Positions 51,215-63,754 of a stretch of DNA of 64,000 bases are shown piece by piece. The position numbers and the translations under genes are program-made. The DNA is from Mucor racemosus (taxonomy: Eukaryota > Mucoromycota > Mucoromycetes > Mucorales > Mucoraceae), in the NCBI GenBank assembly GCA_027405735.1, contig JAPEHQ010000004.1, positions 682,001 through 746,000 on the forward strand. The letters are read 5' to 3'. Under the pieces are notes generated by a model. The model saw only the letters and a program-made list of their open reading frames with translations. It made no database searches and was not told the DNA's origin. The stretch's first letter is position 1. Every line of letters begins with the position of its first letter.

Positions 51215-51993
51215 TTTGTTGGGTATAGAGAGAATATGTACAAATTCAGGGCTCAGCCTTGAATTTCCTAAATTAAAAGAGAAAGAAAAAAGAGAAAGAA
51301 AAAGAGAAAGAAAAAGAGAAAGAGAAAGAGAAAGAGAAAGAAAGAAAATAGAACTAAGCATGGAGAAATATGATATTATATACAACACTCAAGGGGAAGG
51401 GATATTCTATATTTACACTAAGAAATATACGAGTAGAGAGCGAAATTACATACAAAGAGAGAGAGAGAGAGGGGCGGTTTGTTGTATACGAAAAACTAAG
51501 ATAATAAACACACATACTAGTCGACCATAGAAATACACACAATGTTGTAAATTAGTTGATAATAAAATTACACGTATTGTATATCAAATAAATGCAAACT
51601 GTATATATTAATAGGTAAATCTGTGAACTTGCTTTTACATTACATACAAACCTTGAAGTATCCATACAATTACTTTGCTTTTTTCATACGCTGATATACA
51701 TACTACTAAGGAGGAGAGAGTAAGGGGATAGACCAAACAGAGAAAAAAGAAAAAAGGAGCAATTAAGGGGAACCCATATTCGACTCGTCGTAGGAGTAGG
51801 TTACACTGTATTTTGCATTTGAAGCTTAATTTTTTACATGTTAATCAACCCCTTAATTATATATATAATATATATATATATATATACTTTAATCAGCCAG
51901 TTTCAATACATAATACATGTATACATTAAAATAGTTTGTGTATAGGTTTACGTTTTCTTTTTCTTCTTTCTGTTTTGATACAAATAACACAGC
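51215..51993. promoter_or_regulatory. Shared divergent promoter of RasGEF and RasGAP
   Basis: 779 bp between the two start codons. It holds a purine tract AAAGAG-type repeat (51268-51348), an (AG)n run (51457-51472) and an (AT)n run (51858-51886). The purine tract may instead be the polypyrimidine tract of a RasGEF leader intron. Confidence 0.5.
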
Positions 51994-54900
51994 ATGGATC
52001 AACAATCCCGTTCGAGTAGCGTACCATTAATCCATTTAGAAGACGATGATGATGCGAATATACAAGACGATTTAATGTCTGCCGCAAGGTTACCAAGATC
52101 TTCATTTAGTCTTTCATCTATACAACCTGTTATATCAAGGCCTACATCACCTCAAATGCCTTTATTATGGCATAATAATACAGAACAAGTGCCATTGAAT
52201 GATACAGATACAAGTAGTAGTAGTAGTGACATGGATGATAGCGAGTATGACATGAATACAGATAATGATGATGATGATACTATCAGTGCAAGTAGTGATG
52301 ATGAAACTAGTATTGCAATTCCAGGTAGAAAAACATTAATTGCATCTAAAATCCATCAATTGAATGCTCCTGTAATGGATCTATCATCAGATATTTTATA
52401 CGAGGATATTTGGATTGATTCACCAGTATTTCACGATTATCTTTCATCATTAGAAACTTGGCTTTATCATTATTTAACTTGGTTGGAAAAAGTAGAACAA
52501 TGTAGACAGTTAGAAATTGGTTAGTTAATTATGCTCACAAAATGCAGTAAATTTTAAAATTGACCCTATATTTCCTTCCTCCTCCTCCTTCCCAACTAGC
52601 TTACAGTAAATCAATTGCACTCTTATATGATCAAACAAAATTAATGTTAAATGAGCCATTTTATACAACGGAGGAATGCAATAATTTGAATTGGCCAAAC
52701 GATACTAAATCAATTGATGAGGATGAAATATGGGACAATGAAGACATTCGATCTATTCTACGTTAGTATATAATATTTTTTTGTACATATTTCAATATAC
52801 TCACCAAAAAAACAACAGCTTTTTTGAGAGATCATGGTTCAAAAATCAAGGAAACACTAACGGTAATTTCTTGAATTTTTTTACATTTGCTCCTTAATTG
52901 CAAATTTACTAACCTTCCTCTCCTAAATGTAAACAGCATTTTGAAGGCACTATAACCGCCTCCAGATTAAAACATGTACAATTATCAAATAGTTATTGTG
53001 CTGCACAAAAATTGAAATCATCTCAAGCCAACAATAAAACATTAGATGTGAGTTTTTTAAAGGGTTCGTGTAATGTGGCATAGTGTTACTAATGCAAATG
53101 TTATATATATAAAAGGAAACAAGTACGTCTTTATATGTAGCTAAAAGATCTCTTTGCAAAGTGCTGCTGGAATACATTTATGCATTGAATAATTTGATTA
53201 GATCCACAAGAAATTTGGTTAATGAAAAAGTGAGCTTTTTTTTTTTTTACATAGACATTAGATTTACATGAAATAGAAGAAACTTACATCTCACACAACT
53301 GACAGTTGAGTCCTTTATTTGAAGGTCTTCAATCTGATAAACATAGAAATCTCAAAACATTAGAAGAGCTTGTTTTAATATCTACAGATTTTGTATATGA
53401 TGTGAATTCAAAAAAATCTACTTCAAATACATCATTTACTTCATCCAATAACTCAAGTGATGAGAATAGGCCTGTCAGTCCATCTCCCATTTCTCGTTCA
53501 TCATTTGAAGATTACCATGAGGTAGATACATATAAATTATAATATCAACTACCTTTGCTAACAAATTACCCTTATGTAGTTGAATAACGAGAGATTATCT
53601 TACTATATTCAAGAAAAACTAGCATCTTATTATACATGTCTCAAAAGTTCATTAAAACCACCACCTAATGAAAGCTTGATTAAAGCAAGACCGTCTTCAC
53701 CAACATCGCTTATTCCATTTACGTTTTTAAATAAGCCAAGAGTTGTGGTAAGTGTTTCATGTGTACAAATGTATATGTATATGTATATATATATATATAT
53801 ACACACTCAAAAAAGTATGCAATGTATGATAATAACGTGTGTATTGCATTAGCAGAGATATAATAGTCTGGACTCCTTACTGTCAACTAATCCTCACTCC
53901 TTAATTCCAACTGTAAATCATATCACTGCTAAAGGATATTTACTTTTAAAGAAAAAGCCAAATGGTGTCAGTAGTAATTGTACAAATGGTATCAATAATA
54001 ACAAAGATTCAATTAATCAAAATGGTGGAAAATGGGATAGGTATTATTTCTATATTGCAAAAGATGATGGACACTTGAAGCAATATAAAGACCAGGCCGT
54101 AAGTTGTGTTTGTTTGTAATATTATGTAAATGTTATTTAATACATATATAGACTACTGTTGTCGTTACAAATCTAAGAACTGCAAGTGTTTATGCATCAG
54201 AAACGGATAAACGAGATTTTGTTATTCAAATTGCATCACAAGGAACTAGTAACATGTAATGTATTTCTCTTTTACTTTCTTTTTTTCTTTTTCCAACTAA
54301 ATCCATGATGCGTAGTTTGAGCCTTCAAGCAGAAACTGCCATAGATTTTTCAACTTGGTTGCAAGCATTAAGATCTTGGAATCCTCAACAAGTTAAAACT
54401 AGTACTGGAGGCACAAGAAAAATATCACAACACTCCTCTACTATCTCTGCAAACAAAAAAGTTGCTGTAAGTATATGCTGTATATAGAAAAGAGCATGAA
54501 TTGATCCTTTAAAGACTTCACATCCCCGTTATTCGTCAACTGGAACAACAAGTAGTAATAGATCATTTTTAACCAAAAAATCAAGCTTTTCTGCTGGGCA
54601 TACATTACAGATGGATTTACCATATAGTAAAAAAGGAAACAGCATCGACATTTTATCGCCAGTAAGTTTTCCTTAAAAGAGAGTTCAATTCAAATCTTAA
54701 TAATGCATTACAAACAAATAGTCAAATCATAGAACAAGCCCCACAAACTTTGTAAATAATGGAGAAAACAATAATGGAGAACTATTATTTGGTTATCCTA
54801 TTCCTGTGACAGAATGTCCTATCAATTGTTGTAGTACAGCAGGCATTGTTAGTCATGCAAAAACACAAATGACAGGTTTGTTTAGAATACACAGTAAGTA

Positions 54901-57504
54901 TATATATATATTATATATAAAAGTAAAAGATTTATACATTTTTAAACTGTTTAAAAACACAGAATTATGCATAAACAAATTAAGCTGCACCTCGCACCAC
55001 ACAGGTACATTATGCGTACTTCATGTGTCATTATTCGAAGATGGAATACTTCATTTACAAACCGAGAAGGTATGTAAAATATTCTTAGATTTTTGATACA
55101 ACAAAAACATTAACGCAAAACCATCTTATTTATAGGATGAAAACTCCTTTTTTCATCGTCCCATTAAACTTTCTACATTATCGCCTCAGGATATATATCC
55201 ATTCTCGGATTCCATTGATCATATGCGTTATTGTATTGTAATTAGACCTTTGCCTTCTGAAACCTATCATCTCATGACATGTAGTAAAGTTCAAAGAGAT
55301 GCATGGCTTGTGCGCCTCAAGACAAGTTGTACCAATTATGCAATGATGTCTATTCCAAACTCTGTATCTACTTGTCGCAATATATTTAGCTTGACTGTAA
55401 GAATTTCTGAAGCTCGCAAGTTTCAAGTGAGCCACAAGGATTCTATTCATAGCGAATTGTATTGCGATATCGTCATTGATAACGAGATAAGAGGCTTAAC
55501 TGGGTCGCTTAAAAAGACATCGACATTATTTTGGAGAGAAGAGTTCTTGTTTAGTGATATCTCAAGAATGCGACATGGTGTTACTATAACTATATACTCT
55601 AGAAGCAGTAAAAATGATAGAGAAACCATCTATGGTAAGCAAAGATTTATTTCGAAATCTAACCCTAACCCTAACCCCAATCCTAATTTGCATTTCAGGT
55701 ACCGTATTTTTACCTGTTTCCCAAATTGATCCAAGCAATTCGTTACATGAGGAATGGTATGAAGTTAGAAAGGAAAGTCGAAATAGAGCATTTGCATCTT
55801 TGACTAGTCTAGGATCAAGCCATGGATCTATGGGACAGTTACGAGTGGGTTTGCTATTAGAAGAGCATCAGGTCTTTTCATTAGATGTATATCAACCGCT
55901 CATGGATGTTCTCACTGAATTTCGTCATGATATTATCTATGATATGGCTAGAAAAACCTCGGATGTACAAGGATTAGCCAGAAATTTACTAAGAATTTAT
56001 GAAGGAATGGGATTAACATTAACTTGGATTAAATCATTGATTGATTATGAGGTCTCCTCTTTAAGTTCAGGTATAATACTATTTTATATTTTGTATGCTG
56101 TGACACGAGACTAAAAAATATATAATAGATGATGTTAATATTCTATTCAGGTACAAGAAACTAACCTACTATACAAAAAAAAAATATGTACTAAATTTTG
56201 GGATATAGAGGGAATTCTTTCTTTACCAAAGTAATCGATAACTATATGAAGATGAGCGGGAAAGAATTCTTGGAAGAAGCACTTCAATTTACAATTCAAA
56301 AGATTTGCAAGTTTAGTCTCCATATAGAGGTAAATGACATATTCTCTAAATAGAAATAGAACTGTCAACCTAATCAAAATTTAGGTTGAATCATCTCGTT
56401 TATCAAACAGTACAACTGAAAATACAATGGCAAATTGTTCGGAGCTATTTAGTCATGTTAGATCAATTTGGAGTGGAATACAAAGAGCCAAGACTAAATG
56501 TCCAATTGAATTAAGAAGAATATTTGGACATTTACAATCTGCTATCGTAAAGAAGTTTGATTTAGGAAAAGAAACATTAGATAGACATCACCAAGTAGCA
56601 AGGTATACTTGTGTTAGGTATATAAAACAAGGTTTATAGCGTATGTATGTAATATTAAGATCATGTTTTTTTAGTGGATTTATATTTTTAAGATGGATTT
56701 GCCCTGCCATCATATCACCTAAACAATTTGGACTTGTCCAAGGTATTTCATATTATGATAATTTCTATAATCATGCTAACTTTTGTTGTAGATCATCCTG
56801 ATACAAAAACTTGTCGTACACTTACATTAATAGCTAAATGTTTAATGACATTAGCAAGCCATAGTACAATTGAACAAAATGCCAAAGAACCCTGGATGGT
56901 TCGACTAAATGAATTTGTTCAAGTAAGGTTCTACAAGAGCACGTTTTTTCATATTATTTATTTTACATTATTTCCTTGTAGAACAATACACATCATTTTA
57001 TGAACTTTATTAACTTTGTATCTGTAAGTTTTTTGAGAGAAAAAACGAGTATATATGCATAACTAATATATTTTTCAGGTGGATGATGAGGAAATTGAGC
57101 ACGATCTCGTTGATAGAAATGAAGGCATTTTACTACTAAGACATAAACAAGAAGAAATCATTGCACCTTATTTTATTGATTTGGCATTAGAGCTATCTCA
57201 ATTTACAACATGGTGTTCACAAGAATGTAATGTTATCAATACAGTTACTCGTACTTGTAAATCAATTGTTGGGTTACAAAGAAATCCTAGTAGAAGAACG
57301 CATCAACAATTAAAGGAAATTTCTGCTGCAACAAATGCTGTGGTTAATGCAGCTAATAATCATGTTATAAATGCAGAAGAAATTATGCTACAGCAACAAA
57401 GAAGAAAGACAAGACCTCAACCATGGCAATATGGTGATGATTATGTGGGTAAAGATAATGAAGTATTAAATATCGCTGTACGCTCTCCATCAGTAGCAGA
57501 ATAG
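51994..57504 (+). CDS. PH-PH-C2-RasGAP, Ras GTPase-activating protein
   Basis: Twenty-two proposed exons join in frame into 1373 residues. Exon ends: 52519, 52600-52761, 52819-52862, 52937-53047, 53116-53229, 53306-53521, 53580-53747, 53856-54098, 54152-54255, 54316-54466, 54515-54661, 54722-54893, 55005-55069, 55136-55634, 55699-56070, 56129-56150, 56209-56329, 56385-56602, 56675-56742, 56792-56922, 56982-57023, 57079-57504. After a Ser/Asp-rich start comes a PH domain (KGYLLLKKKP...), a second PH-like segment (LCVLHVSLFEDGILHLQ), a C2 domain (SLTVRISEARKFQ) and the GAP domain. The GAP domain has ILFRGNSFFTK, with the arginine finger near residue 1039, and FLRWICPAIISP near 1150. It should speed GTP hydrolysis by Ras. 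C2-GAP order recalls yeast Bud2. The substrate is unproven. Confidence 0.92.
55659..55690 (+). repeat. Interstitial telomere-like repeat in a RasGAP intron
   Basis: CTAACCCTAACCCTAACCCC followed by degenerate CAATCCTAAT, i.e. the fungal telomere repeat (TTAGGG on the other strand) for about three units, lying just upstream of the 3' splice site at 55698. Confidence 0.75.
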
Positions 57505-57705
57505 TAATCTATTTTTTTAATAAATGTGTACCACATTATATTTACCATTGGGTTCAAACTCCTTGTTTGTTGTCTAATATACAACAAACAACAACTACTC
57601 CTACTAGTAGTAGTATTAGCTCCTAAATCAACAAAATATAAAGAAAATCTCCTAGTTCATGTTATAAATGCTAAAATAAAAAAAAGTTTTTTTTATATTT
57701 ATTAT

Positions 57706-59237
57706 CTAATAAGCGTGTGTATGATGATGCTGTTGTGTCATAGCAGATGGACTTGCTGGTTCATTATAATAATGTGCTTGATCACCATCAATACGTTGGA
57801 TTGCAGGAATAGGTCCAGAGACTGCAATACCGTAACTTTGAGTACTAGATCTACTAGTTGATCGCGATAATTTACTAGAAGCGTTACTAGCTGCTCTACG
57901 AATAGTTCCTATGACACCAATAGATCTAGTTGAGCCAGATGAATTACTTCGGTTAGGCAACTTTGCAACGGCACCAGCAACAACAGCCATGAAGGATTGA
58001 GTACGCCAGCGAGTATTAACTTCGCTATTTTGATCCAAATCTTCAACATCTTGATCATGTTTAGAGCTTTGCTTACGTTTATAAATAAACATACCAGCTA
58101 AACCTGCTGCAGCTAAACAACCAACTACTACACCAACAGAGACACCGATAACTTTACTTTGAGGCTCGCTGTCAATGGCTTGACCATTGTTGATACTTTG
58201 AACAGATACTTGGTTATTACTATCAGTTGGCGTTCCTGTAGAAGCAGCAGTATTAGCACCAGCGGCAGCAGCAACAGGAACGGCAGATGCTGTGCTAGAA
58301 GCAACAACGTCAGTATCTTCATCGTCATTGCCATCATCATTGTCATCATCATTGCTATCATCATTGCTATCATTATTGCTATCATTATTGCTATCATCAT
58401 TGCTATCAGCATTACTGCTATCAGCATTACTGCTATCAGCATTACTGCTGTCATCACTATTATTATTGACGGTGTCATTACTAGTGTTAGCATTGTCGCT
58501 ATTACTATCAGTGGAAGTAGTAGTAAGAATAATATCTGCAGTAGGTAAAGCTGTAGCGACAGTTGAAGTTGATGTTTCACTAGATTTATGAGTTGTGGTT
58601 ACAGCTTTAACTTTCTTTGATTTAGTTGAAGATGAATGTTTTTTGTGCTTAGTAGTAGTAGTAATGTGCTTCTTGTGTTTGGTAATAGTAGTATGCTTGG
58701 ATTTACTGGTAGTATGTTTCTTTGTACTAACACTCTTTTTATGAGTTGATTCACTATGATGTTTCTTTGCAGAATGCTTCTTTGTAGAATGCTTCTTTGT
58801 AGAATGCTTCTTTGTAGAATGCTTCTTTGTAGAATGCTTCTTTGTAGTGTGTTTCTTGGTATGCTTAGATCTATCACATACATAAACAGTTTGTGTTTGA
58901 GGTGATTTATGATGTCTCAATGATTTACTCTTTTTACGTTGAATTGAAGCTAAAGAACAATTTCTGATAGTCTTTGTTGCTCTAGGAGGAACTGAAGTAG
59001 GGTGATGATGATGGGTTGTCTTATGATGGTGATGATGATGAGTAGTAGTAGTAGTAGTAGTAGTTACTTTATCATCGTCTTGTTTTTCATTTAAAGCAGC
59101 AGCATTGACTATAAATACCAAATGTTAAATGTTGATATTTCAAATTTAAAGTTTTTCTTTATATATTTACCTATCAAAGCGAATAAGGTTGTTATTACAA
59201 AAAAATATATTGAGAATTGCCACTTGATCTCTTTCAT
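57706..59237 (-). CDS. Mid2-like wall-sensor-type membrane protein
   Basis: Two exons, 59237-59171 and 59108-57706, give 489 residues. The first exon encodes a signal peptide (FSIYFFVITTLFALIVNAAA). The outer part has poly-Thr and poly-His, then tandem STKKH pentads, a Ser/Thr-rich stretch and acidic SNADS/NDDS repeats. One transmembrane segment follows (VIGVSVGVVVGCLAAAGLAG) with a FIYKRKQ stop-transfer and a Ser-rich cytoplasmic tail of about 120 residues. Signal peptide, Ser/Thr-rich ectodomain, single membrane pass and short tail is the plan of Mid2/Wsc wall-stress sensors. No cysteine-rich WSC domain is present. The function is inferred from architecture only. It converges on RasGAP with 201 bp between the stops. 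Confidence 0.72.
58770..58855 (-). repeat. 15-bp minisatellite encoding STKKH pentads
   Basis: GAATGCTTCTTTGTA (plus strand) repeats nearly perfectly about five times, inside the coding sequence of the sensor-like gene. Copy number is likely to vary between strains. Confidence 0.85.
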
Positions 59238-59810
59238 GATTGATCAAGAAAAAGAGAGAGCAAGAGGGGAAAAGGAGAAGAAGAAAAGAAGAAGGAGGAT
59301 ATATATATATATATATAATAAAAAAAGGTAATTGAACAAGAAATTACCTCTTTATTATATATATGATTTGAAAATGAAAGGAGGGGTAGGGAAAAAAAGA
59401 GTTATTTAAAAGGAAAAACGAAAAAGAAGAAGAGGAAGAGGGTATAAATCAGAAAGGAAACAAGAAATAAAAAAAAGAGAGGGAATATAAGGAGCATTTT
59501 AGGTATATACTGTTATATTTTATGGGAGCACTGACGTTGATTAAACCATGCCTTTCTGTTATAATATGGGTATTTTGCACGTTGAAGTTGGTTACACTTG
59601 AATTATTGGCCCTGTAGCACCATTTATTTATTGAGGCACAAAATATAAAAAAGATCGTCAGCTACATGTATTGCTATTTGTTGAAATGAGTTTGTATATG
59701 GGTGTGGGAGAGAAAGAGATATTTACATTTGTTCTCTTTCTCTTCACTACAGATATAACTTCATTCACATACAATCTTTATTTAAAATAATTTAAACCAT
59801 CATGGTGCCT
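59238..59810. other. Promoter of the sensor-like gene and 3' region of the HTH gene
   Basis: Purine-rich tracts with AAGAAG/GAGAG words and an (AT)n run at 59299-59318. No gene. Confidence 0.45.
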
Positions 59811-60780
59811 TCAAGTATCACCACCATCGCCATCTTGTTCAATTAATACTTGATGAATATCTTTAATTAATTGCTTCTTTAAATAATCCCAACGCTCTGA
59901 ACACATCTTTGCCAAATGTCTATCATCAAATTGAGTTTCAACTGCCTTCCATTTAATATTTTTCATAGGCAATCCAAGCACATGCTCCAATAATTCTTTA
60001 TCATCCTCCATTGTCCACATAGTATTGCCACTTTCATCATCATCTGACTCGTCCAAGGCGATAATCGAACGGGGTGTAGATGGTAACATGTCTTCTTTTA
60101 TGGATTCACGTCTTCTTGTTTTCTTTTCGGATGATACAGGTGAGTGATGAGATTCTTCATCAGTAGGTGGGGTATTAAGTCGATCCAATGGATACATTGC
60201 AGGTGAATTAGTATTATTATCATTATACATTGACTGTTGTAGTAATAAGGAGAGATTCGTATTTAGTAACCACGTGATTTGAACTCAAGGACAATGCAAA
60301 AATGTTTGGCTATCTCTTTTTACCTGATCTGTTCTAGCCTGCTTTAGGGCATCACGCACAATAAAACGAGTGAAAAAAGGTGCCTCAATAGGCTTACGAG
60401 GTCTACCTCTCTTACGAGGAATATTCTACAAACAGAAAAAGGCCAATTTAGTTATTTACCATTGGGGGAGGGATTTTGTGTAAAATGTGTACCTTTGATT
60501 CTTCTGTATCTTTCATCTTGCGTTTTTTATCAGAACCTATAAGATAACTATACATCAGTATAAAATACATATTTACAAAAGTCAACTTACTATTCATTAA
60601 AGCATTTACAGATAAGCTAGAAGCATGAGGGGATCCCATCTTTTTAAAATTTGTAATAATATTATGAGTTATCGTCTTTGAAAGACCAGACAAGTCTGAG
60701 CATTGTCTTTCTGTAGCTCCAGCTTGATGAGCTCCTATTACAAACCAACAATCTTTTTCTGATATCTGTTTCAAAGGCAT
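59811..60780 (-). CDS. HTH / AT-hook / SANT-like DNA-binding protein
   Basis: Four exons, 60780-60591, 60536-60493, 60425-60324 and 60233-59811, give 252 residues. The first 60 residues look like a homeodomain-like helix-turn-helix of transposase type (AGATERQCSDLSGLSKTITH). A textbook AT-hook core, KRGRPRKP, begins exon 3. Near the C-terminus is a Myb/SANT-like helix set (MWTMEDDKELLEHVLGL, then KWKAVETQF and ERWDYLKKQL). All three are DNA-binding modules, so a nuclear regulator or chromatin protein is expected. The N-terminal module may derive from a domesticated Tc1/mariner-type transposase. No catalytic domain is present. Confidence 0.78.
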
Positions 60781-61379
60781 TTTTAATTTGGGTATATTAT
60801 TATTATTATAATGAGAAAAAGAAAAAAGAAAAGAGAAATAAAAAAAGGGGGGATAAGAAAATAAAGAAAACGGTGTGAATTACGATGTAGCATTAATTAT
60901 AAAATCTCAGCCTTCCCCCAACCCCCTAATTCCATTTTTGTTTGTGCATAAAGAAAAAAGATCCTGAGATCAAAAGGCTCGAGCTCCCCTTTCTCCCCGT
61001 GTATGTTGGGCAAAACGCACCAACGAAATGCATCGGACAACACTGCCACACATACGCAACTAGCGATGACATGACGTAGTTAAAACTCCACTAGCACCGT
61101 ACCTCGTTGTTGTTGTTGTTGTCGTTGCTACTTAAGAAAGCAATTAAAAGAATGAGTTTATATAAAATAATATTTATATAATATCTATTTACCTTGCTTT
61201 TAGTTCATTCCTGTATAAAAAAAACTGGTTACTGATTTTGTAAACCCAACAAATTGGGAACAATGTTTTTTTATGGTACCAAAATAAACAGAAGCAGATT
61301 ACGCGGTTTCACAAATACAATATCACATTTGAAAATGTTGTAACCTGATCCTGAGAGTATCCTATCATAAAATAGTCGA
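60781..61379. other. Promoter of the HTH gene and spacer
   Basis: Purine-rich near the gene, with a short (GTT)n run at 61103-61122. No gene. Confidence 0.4.
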
Positions 61380-62440
61380 AAATAAGCGAAATTTACTGCT
61401 TTTCTCCTAAAACCAAATGTTTGGCTTTTCATCTCTTCTCAATTTTTTTTCACTAAATAACACCAAGAAAAAATTATATGCCAATGTACCTGAGATGCTC
61501 AGCTTTAATCCAAAAACAAGTATCCGGAAATATCCTATTTTTTGCAGTTGGTATAACTTTTTTAGTGCTAATGTTTCAGATTTTTACGCGTATTTCACAG
61601 ATAAAAATCAAAAACTTTGAGGCTTCATATCTCTACAAAAGATTAAGTTATACTAACACTTTATAATAATAAAACTTACTTGTTTTAAAGCGCTCTATAA
61701 CATATTTCAGTATAAAAAAATTCTGAGCACCTTTATTTTTTCTTCATTTTTTTTGGCATTTCTATAGTAGGTTTCAAAATATTGGTTAAATTGAACTACG
61801 TTTTTTTTACATTCATGTCATCGAGCACGTTAAGCTCTCTTAGACCCAATTTAGTTTTTTTCACAATATTGATTTTTCGTAGAGATATCCTCAAAAATGT
61901 GTACAAAGACATACTCTCATTTCCAACCTCAATTTTCCCCTTGTATACCCTCATCCCAAATTCTGAATTTCAAAAAAATTTGGACAAAAATCTCGTTTTC
62001 TCTACGAAAAATGCAGCTAAAAACTTAAATAATGGCTCGATCAATAGATAATTTTGCTATGCATTATTTTCATTATTTAAATTTAAAATATGCTTATAAA
62101 AAGTGTTCTGTATCTTCAAAAAACCTTCAAAATTTCAATTGCATTTTGCGCAAAATTTTACGTTAAACATTTTTTTAAATTTTATATAGATGGATGCAAA
62201 ATTTAAAACTGTACAAAAACCATTTAATATGCTAGGTTGGCTTACTTTGCAGTTCATGAACATTTAAACAATTTTGCTTTTTGAATCATTTTCGATCATT
62301 TTTTTCAAATCAATTTTGGAACCCAGTTACCAGTTACCACAGGTTTTAAGCTGTAATATGAACTATTATTTTGATTATCTCGACGAAAAATTAATATTTT
62401 TCGCTGAAACAAAAAATGCGGAGTAGTTTGCAGTAGGATA
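61380..62440 (+). repeat. Repeat family C, copy 4
   Basis: Very similar to copies 2 and 3. It is followed about 115 bp later by LTR A in direct orientation, the reverse of the relative order in copies 1 and 2. Confidence 0.7.
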
Positions 62441-62842
62441 TATCTTGTGAATACAAAAAATTTACACCTCAATTTAGGTGCTCAGTTTTTTACAATCGAT
62501 GTTAGGCCAATTTCGGTCAATAATGTTAGGTTAATGCATTTATATTCTGGTATTATGTTGTATGCGACCAAGTACCATACCTTATTATCTTCTACAGTAT
62601 CAGCACATCTTACAATATATTGACTACAACATGTACTGTATTGAGGTGCAAAGTCTTAATATCGGATATAAGAAACTCCTAGCGTACTAAGTTTACCCAC
62701 CACCAATTACCAAGAACGCTTGGTCCTCAATTATGACACTATATTATTTTATCCCAGGGGTTAATCAATTAAGTAGCTATCAAATCAACATCCAAGCACA
62801 TTTAACGCAGCAAGCAAGGCAACTCACAAGCTCTGCAAGCAC

Positions 62843-63754
62843 TAGTTTTACCAAAAATAATAAGAATTAGACAAAAATAAAAGGTGAGTGATATATCAGA
62901 AGTTTACCAAGATATAGAAATCCAGGAACAATCATTAAAATTTAACAACATGACATGACATTTAGTAACTCATACTAAATGTCAATCATACCTAACCGCT
63001 AGCATTAACAACAACGAATACCAGGAACAACACTCGGTAACACTTGGCAAGGGGCTGTATAATTTGGCAAAAGAATCATTTAATCCACCACCCGTAAAAC
63101 TCTGAAGCCGCTATGCAAGCCAGTTTTGAGTTTAAGCAGTTGGAAGCAACAATGCAGAAATATTATGAATTTTTATTTGGCGCCGAAGCTACCATGACAA
63201 ATGGTTACAACACTGCTGTACCTGTGGAGAGGCTCTACTTCCAACAATGGCGTGGACATACTTTCATGACAAAGTTCATTTTCAGCAATGTAGACGCCTG
63301 CTTAACACAATTTGAGAATGTGTTATAATCCCGAGCAATGAACATCGAGGCCAATTGGAAACGTATTATCAAAGCCAGAAGGTCTACTGGTATGGCAAAT
63401 TGGGTCAAAGAAGTGATTAGGAAAAGCAACATGACAACATGGAATCAACTTAACGTGTTACACAAATCTAAGTATAGCTGTTCTGAGGCTGAAGAGAGAA
63501 AAGCAGCCATCAACCAAATGATATCATTGAGATTATCAAAAAAATTTGATAGTAATGAAGCATTCTTGGAGAAATTTATGGAATTAAAAGAACAATCTGA
63601 TATATCAGTGAGGCTTTATTCAATGTAGGGAATGAGATTATATATAGAGGAGATTATCAGGTGATACAATAGCTATTAATGGTGTAGCAATAACAATATC
63701 TTGATAATACGACTTCCATAACAACGCTATATCTAGATTCTGATACGTATAACA
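62843..63754 (+). mobile_element. Gag-bearing retroelement fragment inserted in LTR A
   Basis: 912 bp flanked by AGCAC (62838-62842 and 63755-63759), at exactly the LTR A position where LTR B inserted in copy 1. It contains the gag-like frame but no pol and no obvious LTRs of its own, so it is internally deleted. Confidence 0.55.
63113..63628 (+). pseudogene. Gag-like ORF of a Ty3-type retrotransposon, interrupted
   Basis: One frame runs from 63113 to 63628 with a single internal TAA at 63326-63328. Without the stop it reads TQFENVL, then MNIEANWKRIIKARRSTGMA, WNQLNVLHKSKY and later EAFLEKFMELKEQ. The pattern of Trp/Lys helices ending in a FxxLKQ-type helix is that of Ty3/gypsy Gag. No zinc knuckle, protease or reverse transcriptase follows. 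The second half ends near the 3' junction of the insertion. Confidence 0.55.

Noticed and set aside
58128..58591. Several ORFs of 100-150 codons antisense or frame-shifted to the sensor-like gene
   Set aside because: They are produced by trinucleotide and pentad repeats. The translations are low-complexity Leu/Ile or Met runs.
58770..58855. Regular short repeats suggestive of a CRISPR array
   Set aside because: The units are contiguous, in frame and coding, with no spacers, and the genome is eukaryotic.
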